A DNA stretch of 64,000 nucleotides from Trichomonas vaginalis G3 (lineage: Eukaryota; Parabasalia; Trichomonadida; Trichomonadidae): contig NC_067203.1 of assembly GCF_026262505.1 (NCBI RefSeq), positions 4,154,001 through 4,218,000 on the forward strand. The letters are read 5' to 3'. Positions 1 through 9,334 of this stretch are shown piece by piece; the first letter of the stretch is position 1; every line of letters starts with the position of its first letter. The notes beneath the pieces were generated by a model, which was not told the DNA's origin, ran no database searches, and saw nothing but the letters and a program-made list of their open reading frames with translations. The translations under genes were made by a program, and so were the position numbers.

Positions 1-870
1 ACACTCCGATATTGAATGTATGAAAACATTTCTTGGATCAAAATAAATTTCTTTGTCAATGAAATAAGGAATTTCAATAACTTTAATATTTTTGTGCTGA
101 GATAGTAAATTTGTCAAATGATTTGCATACGGAAGCTTAATAAAAGTAATATTTGCATTTAAATTTTGAGCTAATGAAACTATCCCTTTAATTAGTTTTG
201 TATCGTATTTGTTGATGTATTTAGATACATTATGATCGGAGTGACGATAGCTGTTTGTTGTATCACAAATTATTATCGAATTTATTTGAACAAAATCCAA
301 AACTGTTTTAAGGGTTTTGTCTGTAAAGTCTAGTAGTGCTGAATTGTTAACAGTTAAATAGTGAATGTTACGTTCTTTTAGTTCTGAAATTACAGCTTGT
401 CCAATTGAGGATTGTGAGCCTACTACAAGAGTATATTTAGCATAGTAATCTGCTCTGAGTGGGTTTATTCCGAATATTCTAAGAAACTCAAATAAATAAT
501 AGTCTCTTCTAATGCACATGTTTGTTTTATTGATTGCATATTGTGGTAAATCGATAAATTTCTTAATTCTGCTTATTATATTTCCATTTGTATTCCGAAA
601 TGTAGATAACATATTTATCCAAGTATTATTCGATTCTTTTTCTTTAATATATTTATAAGAACTGTCGAATTTCATTACGTCTGTTACGTATTTGATATCA
701 AATTGGCGTGTTATTTGAAGAAATAAAAAGAAAACAATTAATGCAACAAAATAGATAAATACAATGCATAAAAACCAGAACTTTTTATGCGATATGCTCT
801 TTGACCTTGATCTGCATGAAGCCGGAAGATAGGATGTAAGAGTCTTGCGAAATTCAAGCAAACATCCCAT
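1..870 (-). CDS. Membrane-anchored Rossmann-fold (epimerase/dehydratase-like) protein, 3' end cut by window
   Basis: A reading frame of 290 codons runs from an ATG at 870 to the window edge without a stop. A short basic N-terminus (residues 1-30, rich in Arg, Ser and Lys) is followed by one strongly hydrophobic segment at about residues 31-51, the pattern of a type II signal anchor. Near residue 147 comes VVGSQSSIGQA, a glycine-rich nucleotide-binding turn like that of extended short-chain dehydrogenases. It is followed by a strand-helix pattern (LLDFTDKTLKTVLDF, then SIIICD) also typical of NAD-dependent sugar epimerase/dehydratases. By family logic it could act on nucleotide sugars or glycans in the secretory pathway; that is inference. 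The active-site YxxxK lies outside the window or is absent. It is divergent from the next gene, 264 bases apart. Confidence 0.6.
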   Translation of the reverse strand, partial: MGCLLEFRKTLTSYLPASCRSRSKSISHKKFWFLCIVFIYFVALIVFFLFLQITRQFDIKYVTDVMKFDSSYKYIKEKESNNTWINMLSTFRNTNGNIISRIKKFIDLPQYAINKTNMCIRRDYYLFEFLRIFGINPLRADYYAKYTLVVGSQSSIGQAVISELKERNIHYLTVNNSALLDFTDKTLKTVLDFVQINSIIICDTTNSYRHSDHNVSKYINKYDTKLIKGIVSLAQNLNANITFIKLPYANHLTNLLSQHKNIKVIEIPYFIDKEIYFDPRNVFIHSISEC

Positions 871-1118
871 TTCCCGATTTAATTTCTAATAACTCTTTTA
901 GAGGAATTATGTATAGATTTCCTCTACCTTGTATAAATTTACATCAATTAGTGCTTAAAAACATGAAATTTCATTTCAAAGATTTAAATCTTTATTATTG
1001 ATTTGAATCTCTGCGCTTTCTGTTGAATGTAACTAAATTCCTTACTGAATTTTCATATAAGGGGTATCAGGAAGGGTAGAATAGCTGGGGAAAAGTGACG
1101 ACCTAAAATTTGTAACGT

Positions 1119-1126
1119 TCATTATT
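1119..1126 (+). promoter_or_regulatory. Initiator (Inr) element of the DNAAF5-like gene
   Basis: TCATTATT lies 8 bases before the ATG at 1135. It fits the trichomonad initiator TCA-Py-T-(T/A), where transcription starts at the A. The very short leader it implies is normal for trichomonads. Confidence 0.7.
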
Positions 1127-1134
1127 AATTAAAA

Positions 1135-3525
1135 ATGAGTCAAGATCCAGCTAAGGACAAAGCTAAACCGTGGCTAAATAGCTTGTTAACACAGCTTGGT
1201 AGTGATAGACCAAGAGATAGATTGAATTCATTAAAAAGTATCTCAGATTTAGAAATATCACCAGCTTTACTTTATGAAAATCCAGTTGACTTTCTTAACT
1301 CATGTGTAAAGCCAATAGTATTTCATTTTGATGATAGTTCTGAGTCTGTCAGAGAAAACAGTCTTTTATTAACAATCAAATTATTCGAACAACTAGGAAA
1401 TAAAGCATTGGATGATACATATCGTACGATGTTAAGTATGATTTTCTTACGTCTTGAAAAAGAAGACAGAGAAGAAATTTCAAATCTTCTTGTAGACTTA
1501 TTGAAAAACCTTGCAAGTCTTCCAACACCAGAAACATTACCAACAAAGTTTGATGAATACTGCTACGATGCTTTTAAAGCTCTTTCCAAAAAATTTGATA
1601 GCAATGATCCACAAATGAAGCTTCGTGCATGTGATTGCCTTGATGCAGTAGTCAATCATTGCACACAGGAATGTTTATACCTCAATACACCAGTTGTTAT
1701 CAATAATATTCGTAAAAATTTAACTTACAGACAAGTAGAAATCAGAAGACGCTCACTCGAAACGTTATCTAACATTCTCATAAAGTCTGGATACATGCTA
1801 GACCAATTTTCCGAATTATTGGAAAAGTTGGCCGAAGATGAAAAATTAATTGTCAGAAAAGCATTAGTTAAGTTCTGCGAAGACATGCTCGTTCAGCACC
1901 CACAACGTTCTCAAATGTATGGCGAGTATTTATTCCCAATTTTATGCTCTCTCAGTAAAATTGTTCCTGTTCGCCCAGTTTTGCCAAATGAGACCCTCAA
2001 ACCGGTAGAATTAGTTAAGGAAGGATACGAAGCATACAAATCACTCAAAGAAATCGCAAATAAATACGCATCAGATTTGAATCTTGGAGATCAAATTGAA
2101 ATTGCCTTCGATGGCAAGCGTAAACTTCCTTCATCGGCGTTACAGTTATTGCATGAGAATTTCAAGATCTATATTAACAGGATTTTGACTTTGATATCAG
2201 ATTGGCAGAGCCACTCTCGCCATTTAGGTTTTGCAGCCTTTAAATCCCTTGTGCATGTCTCCAATGCATATTCTGCTCGCTACGCACCTCAGATTCTGAT
2301 GACTCTCGTTACCGCATTAAGAGATCACCCAGATGAGGCCGAAGAAACGCAGCGCTGCATTGCTTTGTTCGCAGAAATGACAAGCCTCGCAGAAGTCAAC
2401 GCCATCTTGCTTCCAAAGATCTCAGAACGTTGTACAAAGGAATTGATTGAAGCCCTCTCAATTTCTATCGTCAATTGTCAGTTTTCTGATGAAGATTTAG
2501 GTGCAACTTTAGATTCTTTCATTATTAATAGAGTTTTCGATATGACTGATATTATTAATCAAGCAGCGCAATTAATTATTGCAATTTGTCGAAAATCTCA
2601 AGAATTTCGAGAGAAAAACGTTGTTCCTCTTGCTACATCCATCCTTAGGATTTGTGAACATGCAGATGCACTCCCACAGTTCGAAATTTGCTTTGATTCC
2701 CCACTTTCCGAGATTTTCGGAAATTATCTTCCTCCTCTTCTCGATACACAAAGGAAATCTCATCGATTCCTTACTCTCCTGTTGAAGCATTCTCCTCCAA
2801 AAGACGTTGCAGAGATCTATCCTTCAGTTTGCACTGCAATGATCGAGTCATTAACATCTGGAGCGGCCAGAACAGCCATTTACAAGTTAATTACAGAACT
2901 TTCTGTTTCTAAAGCATTGCCTGCTGTTACACAATCCCTAGTTTCAGCTGTTTTGGATGACATGGTCTGGAAATCAGGAAAAGAATACATTCCTGTCAGA
3001 GAAAGCGCAACATCAGCATTGGGATCATTATTGAGAGAAAAATGCATCAATCAGGAACTGTTTGATTCAAATCTCGCTTTAATATTCCCAATGGCTTTGG
3101 CTTCTTTGGATGACCAAACATCGGATATGGTTAGATCTGCTGCTGTTGCAACGATGAGAGAAGTTGTGCAAATGACAAAAGATTTGACACCTAAATACCC
3201 AAGATTGTTTGAAGCTTTGAAGGGGAGATTGAGTGATCCTTTGGTACCTGTAAGAGTTGGATCTGCTGATATTTTATGCACTGTTGTTTGCAGATGCCAT
3301 GATGTTGAAGAAATTCCAAAACAGTTACAGGATGTAATTATTTTCATGGATGATTCTTGTTTGGAAATGAGAGAATCGATTTCAAGATTCTGTGTAAGTG
3401 TTGCTTCGATTCCGAAGTTGAAAGATGCTGTTTTGCAGACAATGAAAGATTTAATACCAAAGTTCTATCACCAGGAAGGAAAAATACTTGACCAGGAAGT
3501 TATTAATCAAATCCAATCACAGTAA
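1135..3525 (+). CDS. DNAAF5/HEATR2-like axonemal dynein assembly factor
   Basis: A 796-residue protein made almost entirely of helical HEAT-type repeats, close to the usual length of DNAAF5 (about 850). Several stretches align by eye with remembered human DNAAF5: a repeat ending in ISDWQSHSRHLGFAAFKSL (DNAAF5 has ITDWVVGTRVKSAQLLPVL), the following repeat of the type 'QILMTLVTALRDHPDEAEE', and MVWKSGKEYIPVRESATSAL (DNAAF5: [20 protein letters not shown]). DNAAF5 acts in the cytoplasm, where it helps pre-assemble dynein arms before they enter the flagellum, which suits a multi-flagellated cell. The start is the first ATG after a good initiator. It is isolated, with over 1 kb of relic-bearing sequence after it. 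Another HEAT-repeat scaffold is the alternative. Confidence 0.72.
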   Translation: MSQDPAKDKAKPWLNSLLTQLGSDRPRDRLNSLKSISDLEISPALLYENPVDFLNSCVKPIVFHFDDSSESVRENSLLLTIKLFEQLGNKALDDTYRTMLSMIFLRLEKEDREEISNLLVDLLKNLASLPTPETLPTKFDEYCYDAFKALSKKFDSNDPQMKLRACDCLDAVVNHCTQECLYLNTPVVINNIRKNLTYRQVEIRRRSLETLSNILIKSGYMLDQFSELLEKLAEDEKLIVRKALVKFCEDMLVQHPQRSQMYGEYLFPILCSLSKIVPVRPVLPNETLKPVELVKEGYEAYKSLKEIANKYASDLNLGDQIEIAFDGKRKLPSSALQLLHENFKIYINRILTLISDWQSHSRHLGFAAFKSLVHVSNAYSARYAPQILMTLVTALRDHPDEAEETQRCIALFAEMTSLAEVNAILLPKISERCTKELIEALSISIVNCQFSDEDLGATLDSFIINRVFDMTDIINQAAQLIIAICRKSQEFREKNVVPLATSILRICEHADALPQFEICFDSPLSEIFGNYLPPLLDTQRKSHRFLTLLLKHSPPKDVAEIYPSVCTAMIESLTSGAARTAIYKLITELSVSKALPAVTQSLVSAVLDDMVWKSGKEYIPVRESATSALGSLLREKCINQELFDSNLALIFPMALASLDDQTSDMVRSAAVATMREVVQMTKDLTPKYPRLFEALKGRLSDPLVPVRVGSADILCTVVCRCHDVEEIPKQLQDVIIFMDDSCLEMRESISRFCVSVASIPKLKDAVLQTMKDLIPKFYHQEGKILDQEVINQIQSQ

Positions 3526-3656
3526 TAGAATTTTATATTTTTTTATGTTGATATAAAATAAATTTAATATTAGAGAATTTTTCTTATCAATTCCAGTGTA
3601 TTTTAAATATAAGGTCGCCAAAAAAAAGTACGGAAATTAAAAATCGCAGTTTGAGT

Positions 3657-3760
3657 ACTTTCTGAGGGTCTGTTCGTCAGAAAGTATACATTTGTAAACT
3701 TTCTGACACTAAAAAATTTTTGGTCCTTTCAAAGTTTTTGACAATGTCAAAAAGTATACA
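3657..3760. repeat. Cluster of overlapping hairpins downstream of the DNAAF5-like gene
   Basis: ACTTTCTGA (3657), TCAGAAAGT (3677) and ACTTTCTGA again (about 3698) can pair in two alternative ways. A second palindrome, TTTTTGAC-AAT-GTCAAAAA, follows near 3737-3755. Both right arms continue as AAAGTATACAT. The rest of 3526-4585 is AT-rich and non-coding apart from the ankyrin relic at 3972. It may be a remnant of a small palindromic element or a structured transcript end; the function is unknown. Confidence 0.45.
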
Positions 3761-3971
3761 TCGAGGTTCTCAATTTTCCTCTCAAACGGCGGTTTTTTAA
3801 AAACCCTCAATTTTTTATCGACTTTAAATGGAATTGAATTTTAATAATATAAGGTACTTTAAACGGTAATTTTTACTTATGATAGAATTGTTTTTTTTAA
3901 TAATAATATTCAATACATTATAGCAGACATTCAACATACTCTATCTTTTCACTTTTTCAAAATTTAAAAAA

Positions 3972-4043
3972 AAAGATATCAATGGAGAAACTCCTCTTTA
4001 TTATGCAGCAAATCAAAAATTTGAAAAGTTAGCCAAATTTTGA
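3972..4043 (+). pseudogene. Relic of one ankyrin repeat
   Basis: A 23-codon stretch reads KDINGETPLYYAANQKFEKL and ends at a TGA at 4041. The D-x-x-G-x-T-P-L-x-x-A-A core is the ankyrin consensus as used by the ankyrin genes elsewhere in this window. No start or neighbouring repeats survive, so it is a dead fragment. The surrounding bases to 4585 show nothing else I can name. Confidence 0.55.
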
Positions 4044-4585
4044 TCTGACTTAAAATAAGTATCAGAATGTGTATAAGAATGAAGCTTCCTGTTGGCGATT
4101 TGTATTAATAATCTGATCAAATATCTAATTTTATTATAAATAAGAGAATTCTGTAAATGCATTCTTTACAAAATTCTAGAATATCTATGTATGCTTACCA
4201 CCATATGAAAAAATATGTTTGTAAAAAGAATAAGAGCATTCTTTCAGGCTTTTAATGTTGCTTTTAATGAAGTAGAAGAATTTCGGATTACACCTTCTAG
4301 TTAATCATTGTTTCAATCGAGAAAATACGTTTAACTGTTTATATCTTTAAAAGTCATTTTTAAAACATGTTATTTTGCACATAATTTCAGGGGCATATAA
4401 TCTAATTTGGAAACCTGTTCCATCGATGCATTTCAGCAGATTACTCCACACAAATCTATCATGAAAAACGCAAAATGTAAAGAAGATTGACCATAAAATG
4501 GGGTCTTACACGTATTTTCAGTTTGAAAGAGTTATTTTCCCCATAATTTTTGATTTGAAAAAAAAATCACGTTATTTTATTTGAA

Positions 4586-7500
4586 ATGCCTCCGGGATTT
4601 ACAGGTACAAAGCCTCTGATCCCAAGATTAATAAGACCATATAATCGTAGGCATGATGCCAAGATGGGAACATCTACTAAGGTTGGTGGTGTTCCAAACA
4701 AAACAACAAACATTGAAACTAAATCATATACTCGACCAAAAATTGCTCAACCAGTTTCTCATCTTGTTAAGAAACAAGATGTTGATGCCATTATTAACGA
4801 TCAATTAGTTAATGAATTTGATGATTTCTTTATTGAAGCATATTCAAGTTCTATTGTTGATGCAACTGAAACATTCATGAATAACAAATTTGAAGCCTCT
4901 AACACATTATACTTCCAAGATATTCCAAGTATTCAGCAACTTTTCTCACCTACATATCGTATTTCTTCAACAAGAACATCTGGCATTGTTGCTTACGCAT
5001 ACTTTACACGTTCAATCATCAGAACATCAAAGCCTACAACACATCCTTCTTATCACGCTCCAACAGATTCATTTACAATTCCACAAGATTGTCCTGTTCT
5101 CATCATTCCTGTTTGGGACTATAAGGATAAGGTTGTTGGTGTTGTAGAGATTGTCAAACCATTTGGATCTCCAGATTTTACAGAAGAAGATGAAAAATGG
5201 GGACAATTGTTCCAATACAAGTTCCAAGTTTACTCAAGATTCTTCTTGCGCGCACCAGCTAATGAGCCGATGCTCCTTGATCTTCTTTCTCTTGGAACTC
5301 TCGATCAAATTATTCCTCAAATCTGCAACCGTATTCAGAATTACTTAGGAGCTAGAAATTGCGAAATTTGGCGTATCGATCTTCTATCTCAGAAGACTTT
5401 CAAGTACGGATTCAACATTTTAGAAAGTACTGTTGAAAAATCTGGAATTGTCGGAGCAGCTCTTAGCGAAGGAGCTATTCTTAACTGTCCAAGAACACAT
5501 TTGCATCCTCAATACAACCCAGATATCGATGGCCAATACGATGAACCATTATTATTTGTCCCTGTAACGACAAACAGCCCAGATGAAGTATACGGTGTTG
5601 TTCTCCGTGGTACAGTGACTGGTGTTATCTTCACAAACGAAGATGAAAACGCTCTTTGCAGAGTGGCTCCATTTATCACTTTGGCCATTCTCAATAGCCA
5701 TATCTACACTGACATCAACACAGAATTCGAACGCAGTCGCGCGGAAAGAGAAGGTCTCGCGGCCCTTCTCGAAGTCGCAGAAATCTTATCTGGCCAGCTC
5801 GAGATCGACAGACTTACAGAAGTTATCATGGAGAAAGGTCGTCAGCTCACAAAGGCAGATCGCTGCTCTTTGTTCATTGTTTCTCAATCTCGAGATCGTC
5901 TTATCACTTCATTCCAACGTGGCCTTGCCAATTCCATTGATATTCCTATCAACAAAGGTATTGCAGGCCAGACAGTTACAGAAAAGAAGGTTATCAATAT
6001 CGCTGATGCTTATTCTGATCCTTCATTTGATAATACAACAGATATGGAGACAGGATATCGCACACGCTCTATCCTTTCCGTTCCTATCATCAATAACAAT
6101 ACAGGCGAAGTCATTGGTGTCACAGAAATGGTTAATAAGGCTGACATGACACCTTTCACAGCCTGGGATGCCCATCTTATCCAGATTTTCAACGTTTTCT
6201 GTGGTATTTCACTCGAAAACGCCACCCTTTACAGACAAAGTATCGACATGACAAACCAATTGCGCTCATTCTTCGATGCTTCGATGACTTTGACGACAAA
6301 TGGCTCTCTCCAGAAAGTTCTCAAAGACATCGTCACGAATGCACGCAAATCCGTCGATGCCAGACGCGCCGCAGTCTTCCTTGTCGATGAAACGACATCA
6401 ACACTCAGTTCCTTCATCAGTGATGGCGGAAAACTTCCTGCAACACTTCCTTTGGCAGCAGGAATTGTCGGTGCTTGCGTCAAATCGAAAGAAATCATTT
6501 CAGTTACTGACGCATATTCAGATCCACGTTTCAACCGCAGTGTTGATAAACAGACTGGTTTCAAGACTACATCATTACTTGCAGCTCCTATTATATCTAA
6601 GAGTGGAGAAGTTCTCGGTGTTGTTGAAATGGTCAACAAGGAAACAGGTTCTTTCTCGGAGAAGGATGCAACGATGATCAAGAGTTTCGCAACATTTGCA
6701 AGTGTTTCATTAGAAAACGCCAGATTAAAGAACATCGCAGAACTCGGTAGCGCTGAAATAGAGATGGCCAAGTATGTTGGCGAATCAGAGCGCCAGTCCT
6801 ATGATATTCCAAATCGCTTAGTTCTCTCTGATGACCAGAAGAGCACTGCTTCAAGTCTCAACTTCTTATGCACTGATTGTAAAGGAATTGGGCAGGTCAA
6901 AATCTTGTTCTATTTGTTCAACAAATTCAAGATTTTGGAGAGATTTAGTATCACGAACGAGATGTTCTTCAGATTCATTTACGAAGTCCGCAGCTACTAC
7001 CACGATGTTCCTTACCACAACTGGACACATGCTGTCGATGTCGTAGAATATGTTTCTTACGAAATAACAACTGCAAAACTCGAGAACGTTTTGACACCTC
7101 TTGAGATCTTTGCTTTGTTACTTTCCGCTGTTTGCCATGATGCAGGACATGATGGCTTCAACAACGTATACAATGAGAAGTCAGAGACTCCTCTTGGTAT
7201 CTTATTCAAGTCCCAATCTGTCATGGAAACTCATCATTGTACAGTTGCAATTCAAATTTTGTCAAATGATGAAACAAACTTGTTACACGCTTTGAATCCA
7301 ACCGATATCAGAAAGATGTGGAACATGATCATCAAACTCATCTTGGCAACAGATATGGCTCATCACTTCAAGATGGTTAAAGATACTGGAGCACTTTTGG
7401 ATGAAAACACATTCGATCTAAAGAAAGATGAACACAGAATGTTGGCCATGCAACTTTTGCTTAAGATTGGTGATATTTCAAACGTGTCAAGACCATTCAA

Positions 7501-7768
7501 ACTCGCTGATAAATGGTGTGATATATTATCAGAAGAATTCTGGAGACAAGGTGATAATGAAATCAAGAATGGCTTAGGTCTTTCATCACCTTTGAATGAT
7601 AGAAATAACCAGGATAAACCAAAGGGACAAATTGGTTTCTACAATTTCGTTTGCTTGCCTTTGTATCAGGTTGTCGCAAGATTGTTCCCACCACTCGAAG
7701 TTAACTTGAACTCTGTTAAAGCTAACTTAGAAGTTTGGAAATCTTTGGCAATTCAAGGTCAGAAGTAA
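4586..7768 (+). CDS. Class I cyclic nucleotide phosphodiesterase with tandem GAF domains
   Basis: A 1060-residue protein. A divergent N-terminal part (residues 1-220) may hold one degenerate GAF-like fold. Three clearer GAF domains follow at about 231-375, 392-545 and 560-715; the last two carry the same signatures (GIAGQ/GIVGA, INIADAYSDPSF/ISVTDAYSDPRF, GVTEMVNK/GVVEMVNK). The C-terminal PDEase domain (about 790-1055) has YHNWTHA, the metal-binding HDAGHDGFNN at about residue 848, a later GDISN aspartate and a GQIGFYNF glutamine region, so all catalytic elements look present. It should hydrolyse cAMP and/or cGMP in the cytosol, with the GAF domains as ligand-sensing regulators. Trichomonads have many adenylyl cyclases and phosphodiesterases. 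Codon use becomes more GC-rich in the GAF region, but the frame is unbroken. Confidence 0.9.
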   Translation: MPPGFTGTKPLIPRLIRPYNRRHDAKMGTSTKVGGVPNKTTNIETKSYTRPKIAQPVSHLVKKQDVDAIINDQLVNEFDDFFIEAYSSSIVDATETFMNNKFEASNTLYFQDIPSIQQLFSPTYRISSTRTSGIVAYAYFTRSIIRTSKPTTHPSYHAPTDSFTIPQDCPVLIIPVWDYKDKVVGVVEIVKPFGSPDFTEEDEKWGQLFQYKFQVYSRFFLRAPANEPMLLDLLSLGTLDQIIPQICNRIQNYLGARNCEIWRIDLLSQKTFKYGFNILESTVEKSGIVGAALSEGAILNCPRTHLHPQYNPDIDGQYDEPLLFVPVTTNSPDEVYGVVLRGTVTGVIFTNEDENALCRVAPFITLAILNSHIYTDINTEFERSRAEREGLAALLEVAEILSGQLEIDRLTEVIMEKGRQLTKADRCSLFIVSQSRDRLITSFQRGLANSIDIPINKGIAGQTVTEKKVINIADAYSDPSFDNTTDMETGYRTRSILSVPIINNNTGEVIGVTEMVNKADMTPFTAWDAHLIQIFNVFCGISLENATLYRQSIDMTNQLRSFFDASMTLTTNGSLQKVLKDIVTNARKSVDARRAAVFLVDETTSTLSSFISDGGKLPATLPLAAGIVGACVKSKEIISVTDAYSDPRFNRSVDKQTGFKTTSLLAAPIISKSGEVLGVVEMVNKETGSFSEKDATMIKSFATFASVSLENARLKNIAELGSAEIEMAKYVGESERQSYDIPNRLVLSDDQKSTASSLNFLCTDCKGIGQVKILFYLFNKFKILERFSITNEMFFRFIYEVRSYYHDVPYHNWTHAVDVVEYVSYEITTAKLENVLTPLEIFALLLSAVCHDAGHDGFNNVYNEKSETPLGILFKSQSVMETHHCTVAIQILSNDETNLLHALNPTDIRKMWNMIIKLILATDMAHHFKMVKDTGALLDENTFDLKKDEHRMLAMQLLLKIGDISNVSRPFKLADKWCDILSEEFWRQGDNEIKNGLGLSSPLNDRNNQDKPKGQIGFYNFVCLPLYQVVARLFPPLEVNLNSVKANLEVWKSLAIQGQK

Positions 7769-7827
7769 TTTTTGTTTGATTTTTTTATTATTATTTATAA
7801 TCTTTATTTCTAAATCATTATTTAATT

Positions 7828-7945
7828 CTTCTTTATTTTTCGTTTTTAGCTGATATAGCGCAATGTTTGTATAGAAATAGTATTTATATATACTTATCAA
7901 TTCATTGTATTTATTTAGAGCAGTAAGTTGATCAAAAAAAAAATT
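7828..7945 (-). pseudogene. Relic of the N-terminus of an ankyrin gene
   Basis: On the minus strand one frame reads NKYNELISIYKYY and then NIALYQLKTKNKE. This matches the N-terminal helical domain of the ankyrin genes at 60231 (NKYGELRSIYKYY, IALYQLKTENEGE) and 10692. No intact start or continuation remains. It lies just after the phosphodiesterase stop and just before the mariner element, in the same orientation as the ankyrin locus beyond the element, so it marks a former tandem copy. Confidence 0.65.
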
Positions 7946-8007
7946 AATAACAAAATAACAATATGATTTTCTATTTATTCTTGATCGAATATATCAGAAA
8001 AGAAATA

Positions 8008-9311
8008 TAGGGTGTCCAAAGGTGTGTTTAGCACAAACCTGAATACTGCGAATAGAAATAAACAAGTTACATATATATAAAGTTTATTTAAATATAATCA
8101 CCATTGGATTCAATCACGCGTTCGCAGCGATCGATCCAGGCTTGAAAGACACGCTTTAAATCATCATGAGAAAATTGCTCAAATTGCTCTCTTACAAAAT
8201 TTTCAAGATCATCTGGACTCGCGAATTCGCGTCCTTCAGCTCTCTTTTTTAGCGTGCCGAATAAATAAAAGTCAGAGGGTGCAATATCAGGTGAATAAAT
8301 TGGGTTTGGAACAACTTTGACATTGTTTTCCACCAAGTAATTCATTACCTTATGACTTTTGTGAACTCTTGAATTATCAAAATGAATTGCAAACTTTTGT
8401 TTTTGTTGTTTGGATTTCTCAAACTCATCAGAATTGATAATTTGAGTAAGAACATTGTCAATTAGATACTGAGCATTCATCGTATTAGGTTTTTGAAGAA
8501 TATCAATTGCGATGATGCCATTCACGCCCCAAAAAACCGACAACATCATCATTGGTGTGTCAATTTTTTTCTTCGGGAATGTTTGCGGATTTTCATCCTT
8601 CGGGATCCACATGATTTTGGCTTCTGTTGCATATTGAAACCAAGACTCGTCCCCTGTTACTAAAAAGCGAAACTTCTTGGATTGATACGCACCCAATATA
8701 GAGAGGAGCTCTTTCGAAGATTGGACTCTAGATTTTTTTTGAACTGAATTAAGGTTGTGCGGAACCCAACGTGTATACGCTAGTTTGTAGTTCAAATAAT
8801 TGTGCAGATAATAACTGACTGTTGTACGTGGTATCTTTGTCATCTCCTCTATCCTTCTGAGTGATGCTCTTGGGTCTTCATCTAGCGCTTGAAGAATTGC
8901 TTTGATTTTTCTTTGATCCGGCGATTTTTTGTCAATTTTTATGATGGGCGCCTTTTTGTTCATGAAGTGATACATCCTAACATGATACGTTACAGTGGAA
9001 TAGCTAGGAGCATCCATACCGAAGCATTTTACCAATGTCTCGTAGATTTTTTTACAGTCTTTGCATTTTTTTGCAAGAGCGAGGATGTTTTCTTTATGAT
9101 TCATTAAAAAAATGAAAAAAATCCCGCCAAAATTTCCCGCGAAACCGCCTCTTGTCTCAAAATTCATTTTATATCCCGGCATGGCGCCAAAATACAACAT
9201 ACTCATCATATACATATATTCATATTTTTTATTATATATTTATAATCAGCATATATCTCCTTTAATAGTCTCATATAGAGCGCTGTGCTAAACGCACCTT
9301 TGGACACCCTA
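8008..9311 (-). mobile_element. Tc1/mariner transposon (mariner, D,D34D; Tvmar-like)
   Basis: About 1.3 kb bounded by inverted repeats starting GGGTGTCCAAAGGTG, 26 bases long with one mismatch. It is flanked by TA on each side; because the ends read TATAGGG/CCCTATA, the exact boundary is ambiguous by two bases. It contains one transposase frame on the minus strand. Trichomonas vaginalis carries a young, abundant mariner family (Tvmar1) of this size. The nearly identical ends and uninterrupted frame suggest a recent insertion. It sits 24 bases beyond the stop codon of the ankyrin locus at 9335. Confidence 0.93.
8088..9104 (-). CDS. Mariner transposase
   Basis: A 338-residue transposase when started at the ATG at 9104 (MNHKENILALAKKCKDC). 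The frame is also open upstream to 9215, but that part is low-complexity and unlike mariner N-termini. Order: N-terminal helix-turn-helix region, a second HTH around RASLRRIEEMTKIPRTTVSYY, then the DDE catalytic core. The first Asp is in VTGDESWF, the second in HFDNSRVHKS and the third in YSPDIAPSDFYLFG. The second and third are separated by 34 residues, the D,D34D signature of mariner. It cuts and pastes the element at TA dinucleotides in the nucleus. All three catalytic residues are present, so it may be active. Confidence 0.93.
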   Translation of the reverse strand: MNHKENILALAKKCKDCKKIYETLVKCFGMDAPSYSTVTYHVRMYHFMNKKAPIIKIDKKSPDQRKIKAILQALDEDPRASLRRIEEMTKIPRTTVSYYLHNYLNYKLAYTRWVPHNLNSVQKKSRVQSSKELLSILGAYQSKKFRFLVTGDESWFQYATEAKIMWIPKDENPQTFPKKKIDTPMMMLSVFWGVNGIIAIDILQKPNTMNAQYLIDNVLTQIINSDEFEKSKQQKQKFAIHFDNSRVHKSHKVMNYLVENNVKVVPNPIYSPDIAPSDFYLFGTLKKRAEGREFASPDDLENFVREQFEQFSHDDLKRVFQAWIDRCERVIESNGDYI

Positions 9312-9334
9312 TATTAACATCTTATATAGGAACA

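Noticed and set aside
5622-6771. Overlapping frames of 125-180 residues on both strands inside the phosphodiesterase gene
   Set aside because: They are shadows of the GAF-domain coding sequence, without family features or starts with initiators.
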